Assembly (NCBI GenBank): GCA_022828145.1
Contig: JAJEJA010000079.1
Location: 1 to 64,000 of the forward strand
Source: Candidatus Poribacteria bacterium
GTDB taxonomy: Bacteria; Poribacteria; WGA-4E; WGA-3G
DNA: 64,000 nucleotides
Reading direction: 5' to 3'
Shown one piece after another: positions 26,327 to 35,304 of this stretch. Made by a program: the position numbers and the translations under genes. Every line of letters begins with the position of its first letter. The stretch's first letter is position 1. The notes beneath the pieces were generated by a model, which saw nothing but the letters and a program-made list of their open reading frames with translations, was not told the DNA's origin and ran no database searches.

Positions 26327-27811
26327 TTAGTTAAAAGCGATGACTTGGACATGATCTACAATCAAGGATGGTAGAATACCGAGCAGTATAACGCCGATTG
26401 CTGCAAGAACGAGTCCGATAACTAAGGTTGACGGATATGGTTTGAACTCTAATTCATCTTCAGGTTCACGCATATACATCGTTACGATGACGCGTAAATA
26501 GTAGAACGCTGAGATAGCTGTATTGATAGCACCGACAATTACGAGCCAGATAAGCCAGTTATTTTCAGCTTCAACTCCAGCTTCAACAGCGGATTTGAAG
26601 ATATAGAATTTTCCTACAAACCCAGCAAATGGGGGAAAACCCGCAAGGGATAGTAACATGAGTGACATTAACATACCGATTAAAGGTTTTTTGAAACCGA
26701 GTCCTGCATAATCGGAAATCATCAAACTCTCTCCATCAGCAGTTCTTGCTAAGATGACTGCGCCGAACGCTCCGATATTCATAACACAGTAAATAAATAG
26801 ATACATAATCGCACTTGACGTTCCCTCGCTGTTTGCCGCTGCTAAACCGATCAATACGTATCCAGCGTGTGCAATACTTGAATATGCCAGCATCCGTTTT
26901 ATGTTTGTCTGTGCAATAGCGATGACGTTTCCAACAGTCATTGTTAGTATTGCCAAGATGATGAGAACCGTGTTCCATTCAGTATCAATATTTGGTAATG
27001 CTTCCATGAATATTCTTACAAACGCTGCAAATCCTGCTGCTTTTGGTCCGGCAGAGATGAATGCAGCGATTGTGGTCGGTGCGCCTTCATAAACATCTGG
27101 TGCCCATTGATGGAACGGAACGATTGCGACTTTGAAACCGAAGCCAACGATGAGTAAGAATACACCAGCAAATAAAAATGGACCGGGTAGTGCAGTTTCG
27201 CTTTCAGCGGTAAGGTCAGTTAAGTATTGGGCAATTTCTGGAATGCTGGTTGTACCGGTCGCACCGTAAATTAAGGCGATTCCGTATAGAAAAAATGCAC
27301 TTGCGAACGCACCAAGCAGAAGGTATTTCATTCCCGCTTCACTTGAGGCAGGATTGTCCCGGAAATAGCCTGCTAAGACATACAACGATAATGACATCAG
27401 TTCTAAGCCGAGGAAAACGATAATCAGTTCATTTCCTGCAGCCATCAACATCATGCCAAGGGTTGCAAGTAGGATAAGGAGGTAGTAGGGACCCTGTTTT
27501 TTATCGTCTCTGCCTAAATAACTTAATGAGATGAGTACAACCAGAATTGTTGAAACGAGGAAGATTATATTAAAAAAGAGAGAATAGGCATCTACCTCAA
27601 ACATACCTTCGAATTGCGTTCCAAATGACTCAGTCCGTAGCATTCTAACGGATTCCACCAAGGCAATTCCTGCTCCAGCGATAGTTATATAGCCAAGGAC
27701 CTTTTTTGAAATTGCGTCGAAAAGGTCAAAGATTAGGACAATAAGCATCGTTGCAACGATCACAAGTGATGGCATGATGAGTGACCAATTAATAATAATG
27801 TCAGATGGCAT
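26327..27811 (-). CDS. nuoN: NADH-quinone oxidoreductase subunit N
   Basis: One of the three antiporter-like proton-pumping membrane subunits of complex I. The 494 residues contain about 14 membrane segments with the Proton_antipo_M core (LIIVFLGLELMSLSLYVLAG with the essential Glu, and AIVPFHQWAPDVYEGAPT with its Lys-region, and RMLAYSSIAHAGYVLIGLAA). The ATG at 27811 has GGGAGA 8 nt upstream. It is the last gene of the nuo run and is separated from nuoM by an antiporter gene. Confidence 0.95.
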   Translation of the reverse strand: MPSDIIINWSLIMPSLVIVATMLIVLIFDLFDAISKKVLGYITIAGAGIALVESVRMLRTESFGTQFEGMFEVDAYSLFFNIIFLVSTILVVLISLSYLGRDDKKQGPYYLLILLATLGMMLMAAGNELIIVFLGLELMSLSLYVLAGYFRDNPASSEAGMKYLLLGAFASAFFLYGIALIYGATGTTSIPEIAQYLTDLTAESETALPGPFLFAGVFLLIVGFGFKVAIVPFHQWAPDVYEGAPTTIAAFISAGPKAAGFAAFVRIFMEALPNIDTEWNTVLIILAILTMTVGNVIAIAQTNIKRMLAYSSIAHAGYVLIGLAAANSEGTSSAIMYLFIYCVMNIGAFGAVILARTADGESLMISDYAGLGFKKPLIGMLMSLMLLSLAGFPPFAGFVGKFYIFKSAVEAGVEAENNWLIWLVIVGAINTAISAFYYLRVIVTMYMREPEDELEFKPYPSTLVIGLVLAAIGVILLGILPSLIVDHVQVIAFN

Positions 27812-27879
27812 TCAGAATCTCCCGTTTTATATAAAATGTAGAACAGACTGTAGAATAATCATTAAAAACATTGACTTGC

Positions 27880-29373
27880 CTATCGCAGGAACACAAAAGT
27901 TACAACTACGAAAAGCGGGACTAAAATTACGATTGACCATAACATATAGCCGAAGAAACTTGGCATGCGGATGCCACTCTGTTCGGCAATCGCCTTTACC
28001 ATGAAATTGGGTGCGTTGCCGATATAGGTATTCGCGCCCATGAAAACGGCTCCCACAGAAATGGCAGTTAGCAATCTAACATACTGTATGTGATTAGGAT
28101 CAGTCAATTCAGACATCTTCAAGATACCTGATGCTTCAGCTTCGGTAAGTTGCAACTGTCCGAGGGCAGTGTTGAAGAATGTCAGATATGTCGGAGCATT
28201 GTCTAAGAAACTGGACAGCACACCTGTTACCCAGAAGTAGTGTAGGGGTTCTTTTATAGCGACGATTAGCCAACTCATTGCACCATCTTTACCCACACCG
28301 AGAATCGTCAACGCAGGAATAATTGTTATAAAAATACCCGCAAAGACTTTAGCCACCTCTTCAATTGGTTCCCAAGAAAATTCGTTTTCTTGCCGTAATT
28401 TGCCGCTAAATGGCGTGAATTTGAGTGACAATAACCCCATCAATACAATCAACACATCACGCGCAATGTTCTGCCAATATACATGTACATCAAATATGTT
28501 GATTTCTCCCCATTTGAAAGTTCCACTCATCAATACAGCGGCGATGATACCGAATAGGAAAATCAAGTTAAAGAGGCCATCAATCCGAATCGGTTCGTTG
28601 GTGCCATCATCTGGTACTACACCACCTTCCCGTTTAAACATGAAAGTGTCTATGATAAAGAAAAGTGCTATTAAGATAACGCTAATAAATAGCATGTGTG
28701 GAAATAGTGCTGTTGTTGTCCAGAAGAAGGGGACTCCGTGGAGAAAACCTAAGAAGAGTGGTGGGTCTCCCAAAGGTGTTAGGGAACCTCCAATGTTACT
28801 TACCAGAAAGATGAAGAAAACAACCAAGTGAATTTTGCTTTTACGATACGCGTTGGCTCGAATTAGCGGACGAATGAGGAGCATGGATGCACCTGTCGTG
28901 CCTATCCAAGAAGCAATCGCGGTGCCAATTAAAAGCAAAAGTGTGTTGACTACTGGTGTGCCGCGAAGTGTCCCGCGCACGAGAATTCCCCCAGCAACTG
29001 TGAACAGACCCCATAAGAGAACAATAAACGGGATATAGTCTATAAGATAGATGTATAAAATATCGTGAAAAGCGTCCCCTCTGTAAGCTATCAGGTACGG
29101 TATTCCGAAAATTAATGCCCATGCCAGCGACATCTTCCCACCGTGATGCACGAGAAAATGAGAATCAAATATTAGTGGGAGAAGGGCAATTGATAGGAGT
29201 ATACCGACAAATGGTATGATACTCCAAAGTGGCAAATTTTTACCATCAACTTTATAGTGTCCGTGCGCTTCGCCGTTTGCGTCCTCATCGGCACCGAAGA
29301 CATCTATTGAAACGGAAAGGGTAAGTCCAAGAACAACAAATAGTATTAGACAGGAAGCGATTTTTGATTTCAC
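27880..29373 (-). CDS. NhaD/ArsB-superfamily sodium:proton antiporter embedded in the nuo operon
   Basis: A 497-residue ion transporter with a leading hydrophobic segment that may be a cleaved signal (ending VFGADEDANG) and about 11-12 membrane helices. The hallmark motifs are SNIGGSLTPLGDPPLFLGFL in the first half and SFLDNAPTYLTFFNTALGQL in the second, which match the paired NhaD-type repeats. It would exchange Na+ for H+ across the inner membrane. Translation begins at GTG 29373, overlapping the nuoM stop by one base, with GAGGAGG 13 nt upstream. Its place between nuoM and nuoN implies co-expression with complex I and perhaps conversion of proton to sodium gradient. Substrate is inferred. 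Confidence 0.85.
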   Translation of the reverse strand: MKSKIASCLILFVVLGLTLSVSIDVFGADEDANGEAHGHYKVDGKNLPLWSIIPFVGILLSIALLPLIFDSHFLVHHGGKMSLAWALIFGIPYLIAYRGDAFHDILYIYLIDYIPFIVLLWGLFTVAGGILVRGTLRGTPVVNTLLLLIGTAIASWIGTTGASMLLIRPLIRANAYRKSKIHLVVFFIFLVSNIGGSLTPLGDPPLFLGFLHGVPFFWTTTALFPHMLFISVILIALFFIIDTFMFKREGGVVPDDGTNEPIRIDGLFNLIFLFGIIAAVLMSGTFKWGEINIFDVHVYWQNIARDVLIVLMGLLSLKFTPFSGKLRQENEFSWEPIEEVAKVFAGIFITIIPALTILGVGKDGAMSWLIVAIKEPLHYFWVTGVLSSFLDNAPTYLTFFNTALGQLQLTEAEASGILKMSELTDPNHIQYVRLLTAISVGAVFMGANTYIGNAPNFMVKAIAEQSGIRMPSFFGYMLWSIVILVPLFVVVTFVFLR

Positions 29374-30947
29374 TATTTCGTCTGTGCCTCCTCTTCGTGC
29401 GATAGTCGTATTTCAGTGTTTTGTTTCAACAAGGGTTTTTGTGTTTCTCCAGGATTATTGACTTGTCCGACTGCTGGGGTGCTGCGGGGAACTTGAACTT
29501 TTGTAGCAACTTTCTCCACAGAGGTTTCCATCGGTTTCAAGAACGTATTAGGAAAAACACCAATCCAAACGATGAAGACTAATATCGGTACCAAGACAGC
29601 GATTTCGCGTGAGTTTAAATCAGGTAAAGATTCGTTTGTTTTATCCAGTTTTCCGAACATCACCCGTTGGAACATCCACAGCATGTAGACTGCCGCCAAG
29701 ATTACGCCTGTTGTTGCAAAGACGACGTACCATTTTGAAAAAGCACCTTCAACAAAACTACCGAGTAGGATCATAAATTCACCTACGAATCCGTTTAGAC
29801 CTGGTAATCCTATGGAGGATAGTGTTACGATGAGGAAAATTGATGCAAAGATAGGCATTCGTTTTGCTAATCCGCCAAAATCAACAATCATTCGGCTGTG
29901 CCTTCGTTCATATATCATGCCGACTAATAGGAACAACGCACCCGTGCTGAGTCCGTGATTTACCATCTGCAAGACGCTTCCCTGAATAGCCTCATGACTT
30001 TGCGAAAAGAGTCCGAGCACAACAAAGCCGAGATGACTCACACTGGAGTATGCTACTAACTTCTTGAGGTCTGGTTGTACCATCGCTACTAATGCGCCAT
30101 AGATAATACCGATTACAGCGAGTGTGACGATCCACGGCGTGTGTAGCGCTGCTGCCTCTGGAAAGAGGGGTAAGCAGAATCGGATTATGCCATAAGTACC
30201 CATTTTGAGTAGTACCCCCGCAAGGATAACACTCCCAACTGTGGGTGCTTCAACGTGCGCGTCAGGGAGCCATGTATGGAAAGGAAATAGGGGGACTTTT
30301 ATTGCAAAGGCGATAAAAAATGCAAGGAATAGATAACTGTCATGAGTAAATCGTCCACTTAATGTTGTAAGGTCAAAACTATTGCCATTTTGGAAGTAGA
30401 GTGCTAAAATGCCGACTAACATGAGCGCACTACCTGCCATTGTATAAAGGACGAACTTTATAGTGGCATAAATCCTACGTTCACCACCCCAAATCCCGAT
30501 GAGGAAATACATTGGGATTAGCATTGCTTCCCAGAATACAAAGAAGAGGAATAGGTCTAACGAGCAGAAGACACCTAACATGCCGGTTTCCAGTGCCAGA
30601 AGTGACATCATAAAACCGTTCAGTCCCTTCTCTACCGAATTCCATGCGGCAAGAATACATACCGGTGTCAGGAACGTTGTGAGTAGAATTAACCACAACG
30701 AAATACCGTCAATGCCGATGTGATAACTGATGCCTAAACCGGTAATCCAATTCTCCTTTTCAACAAGTTGGAACGCAGTGTCAGTCGCTGTTTCTTCAAA
30801 TCCAGTGTAAAGTCCTATTGAGATAACAAATGTGAGTAGACTGATGGTAAATGCTATACCTTTTACAACAGATGGTCCCATACCTCTGAGCAATGCAATC
30901 GCTATTACACCGAGAAGTGGTAAAAAAATAACTAATGAGAGTAGCAA
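29373..30947 (-). CDS. nuoM: NADH-quinone oxidoreductase subunit M
   Basis: Second antiporter-like pump subunit of complex I, 524 residues. Family signs are FFVFWEAMLIPMYFLIGIWGG with the pump Glu, KVPLFPFHTWLPDAHVEAPT and KKLVAYSSVSHLGFVVLGLF. The start is TTG at 30947 with AAAGGAG 8 nt upstream. A 213-bp gap containing a small hairpin separates it from nuoL. It overlaps the downstream antiporter by one base. Confidence 0.96.
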   Translation of the reverse strand: MLLSLVIFLPLLGVIAIALLRGMGPSVVKGIAFTISLLTFVISIGLYTGFEETATDTAFQLVEKENWITGLGISYHIGIDGISLWLILLTTFLTPVCILAAWNSVEKGLNGFMMSLLALETGMLGVFCSLDLFLFFVFWEAMLIPMYFLIGIWGGERRIYATIKFVLYTMAGSALMLVGILALYFQNGNSFDLTTLSGRFTHDSYLFLAFFIAFAIKVPLFPFHTWLPDAHVEAPTVGSVILAGVLLKMGTYGIIRFCLPLFPEAAALHTPWIVTLAVIGIIYGALVAMVQPDLKKLVAYSSVSHLGFVVLGLFSQSHEAIQGSVLQMVNHGLSTGALFLLVGMIYERRHSRMIVDFGGLAKRMPIFASIFLIVTLSSIGLPGLNGFVGEFMILLGSFVEGAFSKWYVVFATTGVILAAVYMLWMFQRVMFGKLDKTNESLPDLNSREIAVLVPILVFIVWIGVFPNTFLKPMETSVEKVATKVQVPRSTPAVGQVNNPGETQKPLLKQNTEIRLSHEEEAQTK

Positions 30948-31001
30948 AAAGAACTCCTTTAATGGATGGTGCTACCTCAGCACCTATAATTTAATTCTAT
31001 T

Positions 31002-31026
31002 GTCGGGTTTTGTTCCTCTACCCGAC
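31002..31026. repeat. Short hairpin in the nuoL-nuoM gap, family 3-like
   Basis: GTCGGGT (31002-31008) pairs with ACCCGAC (31020-31026) across an 11-nt loop, followed by CTACGAAA. It resembles a shortened form of the GTTGGGTT/AACCCAAC element seen at 11464-11618. A second small hairpin, GGTGC/GCACC, is at 30968-30984. The 213-bp gap holds no gene. Confidence 0.55.
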
Positions 31027-31160
31027 CTACGAAATAATGCAATACTGTAAACCCTAAATGCTTGCCAAAAAAATATATTTTTGTCAGTCCCACCAACTTG
31101 GCGTAATCAAGATAAGTAACCAATCCAAGTAGGAAAAACTAAGATAACTTCTTAATCACA

Positions 31161-33092
31161 TTAGTTAACGAAGAACAAGTAATAGGCAAGGAATAAGACT
31201 ATGCCAATAACCATTGACAGAATATACGCTTGGACAACCCCTGTCTGCAGTCGCCTAAACAATCCCCCAATTACTCGTATAAGTGCTGCTACACCGTTGA
31301 CAATTCCATCAATAATACCAACATCAAAAAGTTTCCACAATAAGAAGTGTGAAGCGTTTTTGATGGGTTGGACGATGAAGGTATTGTATATCTCATCAAC
31401 ATAGAATTTGTTAGCAACAAGCCAAGAAAAATCCTTTTTTTGTAATGCATTTGTTGGTTCTGCTGCAGGTGCCCGATCTTTATAACGTGTCCAAGCAAAA
31501 GCAATACCTGCAATGCCAACGATTGAAGAAATCGCCATAAACAGGAGTACACTCCCTGGTGCCTTGTCTGCCTTTGGGAAAACGTCTTCTGTGAAATGAT
31601 GGAACCAACTATCATGTCCACCCACACCTAAGAGTAAACCGATCAGCGCAGCAGGGACTGCCAGTATTACCAGTGGCAACCACATCACTGCTGGTGATTC
31701 ATGAACGTGTGAGTCGACTTCAGGTTCAACGCGAGATTTTCCGTAGAAGGTTACGAAGATGAGACGGAACATGTAGAACGCAGTCAGGAATGCTGTGGCT
31801 AATCCGATGATGTAAATTATCTTTGAACTTCCCCATGCGCTGTGCAGGATTTCGTCTTTACTCCAGAACCCACTGAGTAAGGGTGCCCCTGCAATTGCCA
31901 ATGCACCGACTAAAAATGTTGCATGTGTAATCGGCAATTTTTTCCGCAATCCTCCCATTTTTCGTATGTCCAATTCGTTTGCCATGGCATGCATCACACT
32001 ACCGGCTGTTAGGAACATGAGACCTTTGAAGAATGCATGTGTCACCAAGTGGAAAATACCGGAGGCGTAAGCACCGATTCCAACACCGACAAACATATAT
32101 CCGAGTTGACTGACGGTGGAATATGCCAGAATCCGTTTGATGTCGTTCTGTTTGAGTGCAATGATTGCAGCGAACAGTGCCGTAAGGACACCGATCCAAG
32201 CGACAACGACTCCTGTTCCTGCCAGATTATAGAGTACAGCGGAACGTGCTATCATATAGACACCCGCAGTTACCATTGTGGCAGCATGTATTAACGCACT
32301 GACAGGTGTTGGACCTTCCATAGCATCGGGTAGCCAGACGTAAAGCGGGAGCTGTGCTGATTTTCCGACTGCTCCGACAAAGAGGAGCAATGTCGCAACC
32401 ATGAGTGTAACTTTTGTAGTTTCTCCAAAAACTACATTAATAGCACTAGTACCAGTTTCTGCTTTGTCAAATATGGTTACAAAATCAAGGCTTTCGAACG
32501 CTGCAAACAACGTAAACATCCCTAACAGGAAACCGAAATCGCCAATTCTATTGACAATAAACGCCTTTTTACCAGCATCGGTAGCGGATTGTTTTTCATA
32601 CCAGAAACCGATCAACAGATAAGAGCAGAGACCGACACCTTCCCACCCAACAAACATCATCAGATAGTTGTTGCCGAGAACGAGGATGAGCATTGCAAAC
32701 ACAAATAGGTTGAGATAAGCGAAATAACGCGTATAGCCTTCATCACCGTGCATGTAGCCGATGGAATATACGTGAATGAGAAATCCGACACCTGTGATGA
32801 CCAATAACATCACCGTTGTCAACGCATCAACATGGAATCCGATGTCAACACTGAACTTCCCACCGGCAATCCATTTATAGACAAATCCATCATCTCCTTC
32901 AAGCGTTGCGTTACTATCAATGTTGATAGTAACGAAGGCAATAATTGAGCAGATAAGAGAGATAAACACCGCAAGCGCGCCAATAGTTCCGCTAAGTTTC
33001 TCGTTCCCTTTTAGCCATTTGCTGAACAACCCGTTAATCAAAAACCCGACAAGTGGTGAAATTAATAAGATAATAATTAGTTCTTTTGACAT
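31161..33092 (-). CDS. nuoL: NADH-quinone oxidoreductase subunit L
   Basis: Largest antiporter-like subunit of complex I, 643 residues with about 15-16 membrane segments. Recognised by MFVGWEGVGLCSYLLIGFWY, AQLPLYVWLPDAMEGPTPVSALIHAATMVTAG and KRILAYSTVSQLGYMFVGVG. The C-terminal part should contain the long lateral helix and last transmembrane anchor (VVQAYILSMVIGIVLFLAYY). It starts 3 bp after the nuoK stop. Length is slightly above the E. coli protein (613). Confidence 0.97.
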   Translation of the reverse strand: MSKELIIILLISPLVGFLINGLFSKWLKGNEKLSGTIGALAVFISLICSIIAFVTINIDSNATLEGDDGFVYKWIAGGKFSVDIGFHVDALTTVMLLVITGVGFLIHVYSIGYMHGDEGYTRYFAYLNLFVFAMLILVLGNNYLMMFVGWEGVGLCSYLLIGFWYEKQSATDAGKKAFIVNRIGDFGFLLGMFTLFAAFESLDFVTIFDKAETGTSAINVVFGETTKVTLMVATLLLFVGAVGKSAQLPLYVWLPDAMEGPTPVSALIHAATMVTAGVYMIARSAVLYNLAGTGVVVAWIGVLTALFAAIIALKQNDIKRILAYSTVSQLGYMFVGVGIGAYASGIFHLVTHAFFKGLMFLTAGSVMHAMANELDIRKMGGLRKKLPITHATFLVGALAIAGAPLLSGFWSKDEILHSAWGSSKIIYIIGLATAFLTAFYMFRLIFVTFYGKSRVEPEVDSHVHESPAVMWLPLVILAVPAALIGLLLGVGGHDSWFHHFTEDVFPKADKAPGSVLLFMAISSIVGIAGIAFAWTRYKDRAPAAEPTNALQKKDFSWLVANKFYVDEIYNTFIVQPIKNASHFLLWKLFDVGIIDGIVNGVAALIRVIGGLFRRLQTGVVQAYILSMVIGIVLFLAYYLFFVN

Positions 33093-33095
33093 GTT

Positions 33096-33401
33096 TTATC
33101 CTTTTAGCGAATTGATTTCATCCACATTGATTGTTTCGCGATGTTTGAAAACACTGACAATAATTGCTAATCCGATGGCAACTTCAGCGGCAGCAACAGC
33201 CATCACAAAAATGACGAACAGTTGTCCCTCTGCTTGTCCAAGGTGTCGACTGATTGCTACAAAAGCGAGATTCGCTGCGTTCAGCATCAGTTCAATACAC
33301 ATAAATATGATAATTGCGTTTCTACGGATGAGGACACCGATAACGCCTATTGTAAATAGGAGTGCACTTAAAACGAGATAATATTCTAATGGTAATGACA
33401 T
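33096..33401 (-). CDS. nuoK: NADH-quinone oxidoreductase subunit K
   Basis: A 101-residue, three-helix membrane subunit of complex I. The membrane Glu residues of the family are seen in [16 protein letters not shown] and [16 protein letters not shown]. It is closely followed by nuoL and lies 58 bp after nuoJ. Confidence 0.97.
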   Translation of the reverse strand: MSLPLEYYLVLSALLFTIGVIGVLIRRNAIIIFMCIELMLNAANLAFVAISRHLGQAEGQLFVIFVMAVAAAEVAIGLAIIVSVFKHRETINVDEINSLKG

Positions 33402-33459
33402 ATAAACCTTCTCTATATTTTCATAAATGCCAGCTTAATATTTTTTGGTTGAGTTTTTT

Positions 33460-34005
33460 CTAATTTTCTGGTTGTTTATCCCGTTTCACTAAGACAATTA
33501 CACCGATTAATGCTGCCAACAGAATGAGCGATGTAACTTCAAACGGTAAGAGGTAGTCGCTAAATAACAGTCTGCCAATATCATAGGTTTCAATCGGTTT
33601 ATTGGCAAGTGCAGCAGCTGCTTCTTTTGCTGCGTCTGATGCAACTGCAGTATCATTCTTGAGTGCTCTCACGGCAATGTAAACACCTTCTACAGCCAAT
33701 AGGATACCCAAAATAATCGCTACGCCTTTTAGTTTACCCGTTAATGCTCCCTTTGCAGAAAGTGTGCCGAGGTTTAGGAGCATAATTACGAAAAGGAACA
33801 GCACCATAATTGCCCCTGCATACACAATGACTTGAACGGCAGCGACGAAGTGCGCGCCTAACAACACAAACAATCCCGCTTGAGAAAAAAAAGTTACAAT
33901 CAGCGATAGCGCGCTATAGATAGGATGACGAAACGAAATTACGGCGATCGCACCGATAATTGAGACAGTACCAAAGATGATAAATACAATTAGTTCTGGA
34001 TTCAT
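33460..34005 (-). CDS. nuoJ: NADH-quinone oxidoreductase subunit J
   Basis: A 181-residue, five-helix membrane subunit of complex I. The family segments are IFGTVSIIGAIAVISFRHPIY, GAHFVAAVQVIVYAGAIMVLFLFVIML, and the terminal helix EVTSLILLAALIGVIVLVKRD. It follows nuoH directly (14-bp gap), so the usual nuoI between H and J is missing here. Confidence 0.95.
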   Translation of the reverse strand: MNPELIVFIIFGTVSIIGAIAVISFRHPIYSALSLIVTFFSQAGLFVLLGAHFVAAVQVIVYAGAIMVLFLFVIMLLNLGTLSAKGALTGKLKGVAIILGILLAVEGVYIAVRALKNDTAVASDAAKEAAAALANKPIETYDIGRLLFSDYLLPFEVTSLILLAALIGVIVLVKRDKQPEN

Positions 34006-34019
34006 TTACAACACGTCTC

Positions 34020-35243
34020 CTATTCTATCGCTTCTATAGTTAATGTTTCTTGGCGTAACGGTGCTGCAGAAGTGTCTTGTGCAGCAGCCTTACTGTTATT
34101 GTCCAGGGCAAGTATTCCAGCAACGATAGAGACAACGATAAACGCTGCAACCGTATTGCCAATACCTATCCAAACAAGATTACCTTTTGTTGCTATATAG
34201 AGTGTGCCGGTTACAACGATAGAAGTTAAAGCAACGGGTAATAGGAACTTCCAACCGAAATTCATGAGTTGATCGTAACGGAATCGTGGGAGTGTCCAGC
34301 GCACCCATATAAAGACGAAAAGGAAAATCCCTGTCTTAATAAAGAAAATTGCAAATGAGATAACTCCGCTCCATATCGGTCCACCCATTGTCTCCAAACC
34401 GAAGAATTGCCATCCACCTAAGAAAAGCGTTACAACGACTGCTGAACCGACGATCATGTTCATATATTCAGCCATAAAGAATATCGCGAATTTCATACTG
34501 CTGTATTCAGTGTGATACCCCGCGACGAGTTCTTGTTCCGCTTCGGCGAGATCAAACGGCAATCGATTCGTTTCGGCGAACATAGCAGTTGTAAATGCCA
34601 AGAATGCTGGGAAGTGTATGAGAAAGTTCCATTCCCACGGATATGATCCCTGTCCTTCACCCGCTATTGCCTGTCCTTCACCCGCTATTGTTCGAAGGCT
34701 AAGTGATCCGGAAAGCATCAACACACCAATAATTCCCAATCCTAACGTGAGTTCATAACTTATCATCTGTGCTGATGAACGCAAACCCCCTAAAAGCGAA
34801 TATTTGTTATTTGATGCCCACGCACCGATAACTACACCGTAAACACCGAGAGATGTTATCGCTAAGATATACAATATGCCGATATTGATGTCCGCAATCT
34901 GGAGAGATATCTCAAGTTCTCCTATCGTGATAGCATCTCCGAATGGGACAACAGCGATTGTAAGCATTGCGGGGATCAATAACATAGCAGGGGCAAGCAC
35001 ATAAAGCGGTTTGTCTACATGATTTGGGATGAGGTCTTCTTTAAAGAGGAACTTAATGCCATCTGCGATAGGTTGGAGGAGTCCTTGCGGTCCGACACGA
35101 TTCGGTCCGAGCCTGTCCTGAATCCATCCGCTTACTCTACGTTCAGACCAAATCATTACCATTACACCGATAACTAACAGATGTGCAATGAAGAGTACTT
35201 TTATGATGGGAATCACAATTTGTTCTAATATATTTATTTCCAT
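34020..35243 (-). CDS. nuoH: NADH-quinone oxidoreductase subunit H
   Basis: Membrane subunit that forms the quinone entry site with NuoB and NuoD. The 407 residues contain WSERRVSGWIQDRLGPNRVGPQGLLQPIADGIKF, WASNNKYSLLGGLRSSAQMISYEL, and FAETNRLPFDLAEAEQELVAGYHTEYSSMKFA, all diagnostic. A 21-bp direct repeat at about 34657-34692 duplicates AIAGEGQ in a loop (GEGQAIAGEGQGSYPWEW). The C-terminus has an extra Ala-rich, probably cytoplasmic tail. The ATG at 35243 has a GGAG site. Confidence 0.97.
   Translation of the reverse strand: MEINILEQIVIPIIKVLFIAHLLVIGVMVMIWSERRVSGWIQDRLGPNRVGPQGLLQPIADGIKFLFKEDLIPNHVDKPLYVLAPAMLLIPAMLTIAVVPFGDAITIGELEISLQIADINIGILYILAITSLGVYGVVIGAWASNNKYSLLGGLRSSAQMISYELTLGLGIIGVLMLSGSLSLRTIAGEGQAIAGEGQGSYPWEWNFLIHFPAFLAFTTAMFAETNRLPFDLAEAEQELVAGYHTEYSSMKFAIFFMAEYMNMIVGSAVVVTLFLGGWQFFGLETMGGPIWSGVISFAIFFIKTGIFLFVFIWVRWTLPRFRYDQLMNFGWKFLLPVALTSIVVTGTLYIATKGNLVWIGIGNTVAAFIVVSIVAGILALDNNSKAAAQDTSAAPLRQETLTIEAIE
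34651..34692 (-). repeat. 21-bp tandem duplication inside nuoH
   Basis: CCTGTCCTTCACCCGCTATT followed by G is present twice in direct succession. It adds seven residues in frame in a loop before the SYPWEW segment and does not disturb the membrane core. Confidence 0.85.
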
Positions 35244-35304
35244 GAATTCTCCTTCTTGATGACGCCCTTCTTGTTGACGGCAACAATGTAAAACATCATT
35301 GAAG

